From the NCBI RefSeq assembly GCF_014205335.1, contig NZ_JACHNH010000001.1, positions 3,528,501 through 3,592,500 on the forward strand: a DNA stretch of 64,000 nucleotides, in the 5' to 3' direction. Within the stretch, counting starts at the first letter, position 1. The number at the start of each line of letters is the position of its first letter. The notes beneath the pieces are model-generated. The model ran no database searches and was not told the DNA's origin. It was given only the letters and a program-made list of their open reading frames with translations. Below, piece after piece: positions 61,549 to 64,000 of this stretch. Position numbers and translations under genes: made by a program. This DNA comes from Amorphoplanes digitatis (GTDB lineage Bacteria > Actinomycetota > Actinomycetes > Mycobacteriales > Micromonosporaceae).

Positions 61549-62984
61549 CGGGGCTCCCCGCCCGGCGCCGGGGCCCGGCGCAACCGGGAGTGGCGGTAGC
61601 CGTACAGGAAATAGATGGCCAGGCCGATGATCAACCAGACCACGAAGCGGATCCAGGTGCTCAGCGGGAGGTCCGACATCAGGTAGACCGCGAAGAGCAC
61701 GCCGAGGATCGGCAGCACCGGCGACCACGGCACCCGGTACGGCCGGGGCATGTCCGGCCGGGTCCGGCGCAGGATGATCACACCGATGTTGACGAGCACG
61801 AACGCGAACAGCGTGCCGATGTTGACGAGCTTGACGATCTCCGAGAGCGGCACCAGCGCCGCGAGGATCGCGATGAGCACGCCGAGGCCGATGGTCAGCC
61901 GCGCCGGGGTGCCGTACCGCTGGTTGACCGTTGCCAGCTTCTCCGGGAGCAGGCCGTCGCGGCACATGGCGAAGAAGATGCGCGTCTGGCCGTACAGGAT
62001 GACCAGGACGACGCTGGTGATGGCGACGACCGCGCCGAGCGCGAGGATCGAGGCCGCCCAGCTCATGCCGGCGCCCTGGTCGAGGGCCGCGGCCAGCGGC
62101 GCGTCGCTCCCCGCGAGCTGCTCCGGGGTGGCGATACCGATCGCGCCGACCGCGGTCAGCACGTAGAAGACCGTGCAGATGGCCAGCGAGCCGATGATCG
62201 CCAGCGGCAGGTCCTTGGCCGGGTTGCGGGCCTCCTCGCTGCCGGTGGAGACCGCGTCGAAGCCGATGTAGGCGAAGAAGATGATCGCGGCGGCCGAGGT
62301 GACCCCGTCGACACCGGACGGCGCGAACGGGTGGAAGTTGCCGGTGCCGAAGTTGAAGAGCGCCACGACGATGAAGAACAGCAGCACCGTCAGCTTGACC
62401 CCGACCATTACCAGGTTGACCCGGGCGCTCTCGGTGACGCCCCGCACCAGCAGCAGCGTGATGGCCAGGACGATGAAGACGGCGGGCAGGTTCAAGACGC
62501 CACCGTCCTCGGGTGACTTGGAGATGGCGTCCGGCAGGGCAACCCCGAACGCGGCGTCGAGGAACGCGTTGAGGTTGCCGCCCCAGCCGACCGCGATCGC
62601 GGCCACCGAGACGCCGTACTCGAGGATCAGGTCCCAGCCGATGATCCAGGCGACGATCTCGCCGAGCGTGGCGTAGGTGTAGGTGTACGCGCTGCCGGAG
62701 ACCGGGATGGACGAGGCCAGTTCGGCGTAGGAAAGTGCGGAGAACGTGCAGGCGACCGCGGCCAGCACAAAGGAGAGGATGACCGCGGGGCCGGCCACCG
62801 AGGCGCCCTCGCCGATCACCACGAAGATGCCGGTGCCGATGATCGCGCCGACGCCCATGGCGGTCAGGTGGGTGGCGCTGACGGCCTTCCTGAGCCCGTG
62901 GCCCTCCTCGGTGGTCTCGGAGATCAGCGACCGTACGTCGCGGATCGCGAAGATTCCCGGGCGTGGGTTCGAACCATTCACCAT
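61545..62984 (-). CDS. APC-family amino acid permease (cationic amino acid transporter type)
   Basis: 479 residues from ATG 62984, with GGAGGAT 11 bases upstream; a longer frame adds a basic, non-homologous tail. About 12 transmembrane spans. Motifs: HLTAMGVGAIIGTGIFVVIG (substrate-backbone-binding G-x-G-x-G region), YAELASSIPVSGSAYTYTYAT, FFAYIGFDAVSTGSEEARNP, and the closing RPYRVPWSPVLPILGV. It resembles YfnA/CAT-type proton-coupled importers. It is coupled to the USP gene. Confidence 0.92.
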   Translation of the reverse strand: MVNGSNPRPGIFAIRDVRSLISETTEEGHGLRKAVSATHLTAMGVGAIIGTGIFVVIGEGASVAGPAVILSFVLAAVACTFSALSYAELASSIPVSGSAYTYTYATLGEIVAWIIGWDLILEYGVSVAAIAVGWGGNLNAFLDAAFGVALPDAISKSPEDGGVLNLPAVFIVLAITLLLVRGVTESARVNLVMVGVKLTVLLFFIVVALFNFGTGNFHPFAPSGVDGVTSAAAIIFFAYIGFDAVSTGSEEARNPAKDLPLAIIGSLAICTVFYVLTAVGAIGIATPEQLAGSDAPLAAALDQGAGMSWAASILALGAVVAITSVVLVILYGQTRIFFAMCRDGLLPEKLATVNQRYGTPARLTIGLGVLIAILAALVPLSEIVKLVNIGTLFAFVLVNIGVIILRRTRPDMPRPYRVPWSPVLPILGVLFAVYLMSDLPLSTWIRFVVWLIIGLAIYFLYGYRHSRLRRAPAPGGEPR

Positions 62985-63219
62985 GCTGAGACCATCCTCC
63001 ACATGCGTCGGCTGCGCGCCTCCCACCAGCGGATCCGCCGGATGCTGCCTACTTTCCCGCAGTGGTCTCTGTTGATGCCGTCGATGCGTGATTTTCTCGT
63101 GACGCTCTGAGGCGGACGTGGTGTCCGCCCTGGTCACGGAAACAGCGGGCAGCCTGCGGGGGCACCGGAGGGCGTTGTACCGTGGGCCGACGGGCTACCG
63201 TGTTCGGAGGTCGGGGTAC

Positions 63220-63570
63220 ATGGGCGAGGCCGTGATGACCACACGGCGCCAGGCGGACGGCGCGATCGTGGTCGAGATCCGCGGCTCCCTCGACGCGGCG
63301 ACTGTGGACGCGCTGCGCAGGGCGGTGCTCGGCACCCTGCAGGCGGAGCGCCCGGTGATGATGATCGTCGATCTTACCTTCGTCACCTTCATGGACTCGA
63401 TGGGCGTCGGCGCTCTGGTGGCCGGCTACAACGCCGCCCGCGACACCGGCACCCGGTTCCTGCTGCGCAACCCGAGCGACTTCGTGCACCGGCAACTGCG
63501 GATCACCGGCCTGGCCGAGATGTTCGGCCTGCCGCCCGGTTCCTCCCGCCCGCAGACATACACTCCATAG
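63220..63570 (+). CDS. STAS-domain anti-sigma factor antagonist
   Basis: 116 residues from ATG 63220 behind CGGAGG. A single STAS domain: GAIVVEIRGSLDAATVDALRRAV, RPVMMIVDLTFVTFMDSMGVGAL with the phosphorylatable Ser in DSMG, and FLLRNPSDFVHRQLRITGL. Such proteins free a sigma factor by binding its anti-sigma kinase when unphosphorylated. GTT (63174) and GGGCTA (63192) are 15 bases apart, like a SigB-type promoter, which would give feedback, but the match is loose. No partner kinase gene is in view. Confidence 0.9.
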   Translation: MGEAVMTTRRQADGAIVVEIRGSLDAATVDALRRAVLGTLQAERPVMMIVDLTFVTFMDSMGVGALVAGYNAARDTGTRFLLRNPSDFVHRQLRITGLAEMFGLPPGSSRPQTYTP

Positions 63571-63611
63571 CCCCGTGGGCGACCGGGCCCTGCGCCGGTT
63601 ATGGTGCCGTC

Positions 63612-64000
63612 ATGGAACCGGCGGTCGGGGCGTGGTGCGGGAACGCCGAGATCTGCTTCCGGCTCCATGATCACGAGCACCGGCTCAAGTCCGTACGGCT
63701 GAGATCCGGGGCCGCGAGCGGCGAGTTCAGCTACGACGCCGAGCGGCGCAGCTGGGAGCTGCGGCTGCCCCGCCCGCCCGTGCGGCGCGTCGAGTACCAC
63801 CTGGAGCTCGGCCATCCGGACGGCTCCAACGAGATCGTCTGCGACCCCGACAACCCGCGCCGCAGCGGCGAGTCCTCCGTGCTCTGGTGCCCCGACTACC
63901 GCGAGCCCGACTGGCTGCACCTGCCGCAGGCCGCCGGCCGGTGGCGGGAGGTCTACCTGCCGCTGCCGGCCGTCCGCGGCGAGATGATCGCCCGGATCTG
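63612..64000 (+). CDS. esterase-like protein, enterochelin-esterase type N-terminal domain (3' end outside window)
   Basis: ATG 63612 opens a frame that is still open at the last base, 129 codons. The visible part is beta-rich and looks like the immunoglobulin-like N-terminal domain of Fes/putative esterase proteins: ICFRLHDHEHRLKSVRLR, FSYDAERRSWELRLPRPP, VEYHLELGHPDGSNEIVCD, then DPDNPRRSGESSVLWCPDY, which is the usual link to the alpha/beta hydrolase domain. The catalytic part lies beyond the window, so the activity cannot be confirmed. Confidence 0.7.
   Translation, partial: MEPAVGAWCGNAEICFRLHDHEHRLKSVRLRSGAASGEFSYDAERRSWELRLPRPPVRRVEYHLELGHPDGSNEIVCDPDNPRRSGESSVLWCPDYREPDWLHLPQAAGRWREVYLPLPAVRGEMIARI

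Noticed and set aside
62965..62980. GGTTCGAACC, like a tRNA T-loop
   Set aside because: It lies in the first codons of the amino-acid permease, and no acceptor, D or anticodon arm can be folded around it.

Overview
The window is very GC-rich bacterial DNA (clearly above 70% by eye) with strong third-position GC in every gene, many GTG starts and many 4-base stop/start overlaps. Gene content (PucR regulator divergent from a desaturase and its ferredoxin reductase, a LuxR-type LAL regulator, alditol oxidase, several Tat-exported glycosidases, a CGNR regulator, a short Ser/Thr kinase) points to a filamentous actinomycete, most likely Micromonosporaceae/Actinoplanes-like; this assignment is inferred from gene content. 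No rRNA, tRNA, CRISPR array, prophage or insertion sequence was recognised.

Layout. (a) 1-13.7 kb: sugar-acid and plant cell-wall metabolism: the end of an L-fuconate dehydratase gene, a mannitol dehydrogenase-family gene and a Gfo/Idh oxidoreductase in one coupled operon, a secreted pectate lyase, a PmoA-like DUF6807 protein, small unknowns, a peptidoglycan-binding lipoprotein, lipoamide dehydrogenase, and a coupled GH51-GH43 pair behind a LacI-type operator. (b) 13.7-26.8 kb: lipid and redox housekeeping: glycerophosphodiesterase, acyl-CoA dehydrogenase, S41 peptidase, FMN reductase, alditol oxidase, desaturase plus ferredoxin reductase facing a PucR regulator across a perfect 17-bp palindrome, an LD-carboxypeptidase, a GNAT and a DMT exporter. 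(c) 26.8-42.9 kb: regulators and envelope functions: CGNR regulator, ECF-like sigma factor, LAL regulator, a coupled pair of a 202-aa protein and a DyP-type peroxidase that share a domain, LacI regulator, lipoprotein, MBL hydrolase, HtrA-like protease, a four-domain ABC exporter with a degenerate second ATPase, metallophosphoesterase and small proteins.

(d) 43-55.5 kb: an apparent exopolysaccharide region: polysaccharide deacetylase plus GH26-like hydrolase, then (after folD) a run of leftward genes for a DUF1616 protein, a large multi-spanning GT-C-like protein with a proline-rich repeat tail, and three GT2 glycosyltransferases; rightward lie a 47-aa Cys/His protein, a sulfotransferase and a beta-propeller protein. 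A 500-base divergent region with several inverted repeats separates the two arms.

(e) 55.5-57.7 kb: the most unusual module. Behind a hairpin-rich gap and a good sigma-70-type promoter lie a 41-codon reading frame, a SpeD (S-adenosylmethionine decarboxylase)-like gene with altered processing residues, and a GNAT acyltransferase resembling N-acyl amino acid or acyl-homoserine-lactone synthases. The set suggests a pathway that decarboxylates an amino acid or SAM and acylates the product. (f) 57.7-64 kb: a cytosolic Ser/Thr kinase, a 5'-truncated maleylpyruvate-isomerase-family gene, an XRE regulator with a small membrane protein behind repeated TGTCAA boxes, DUF4386 protein, tandem universal stress protein with amino-acid permease, a STAS antagonist, and the start of an esterase-like gene cut by the window end.
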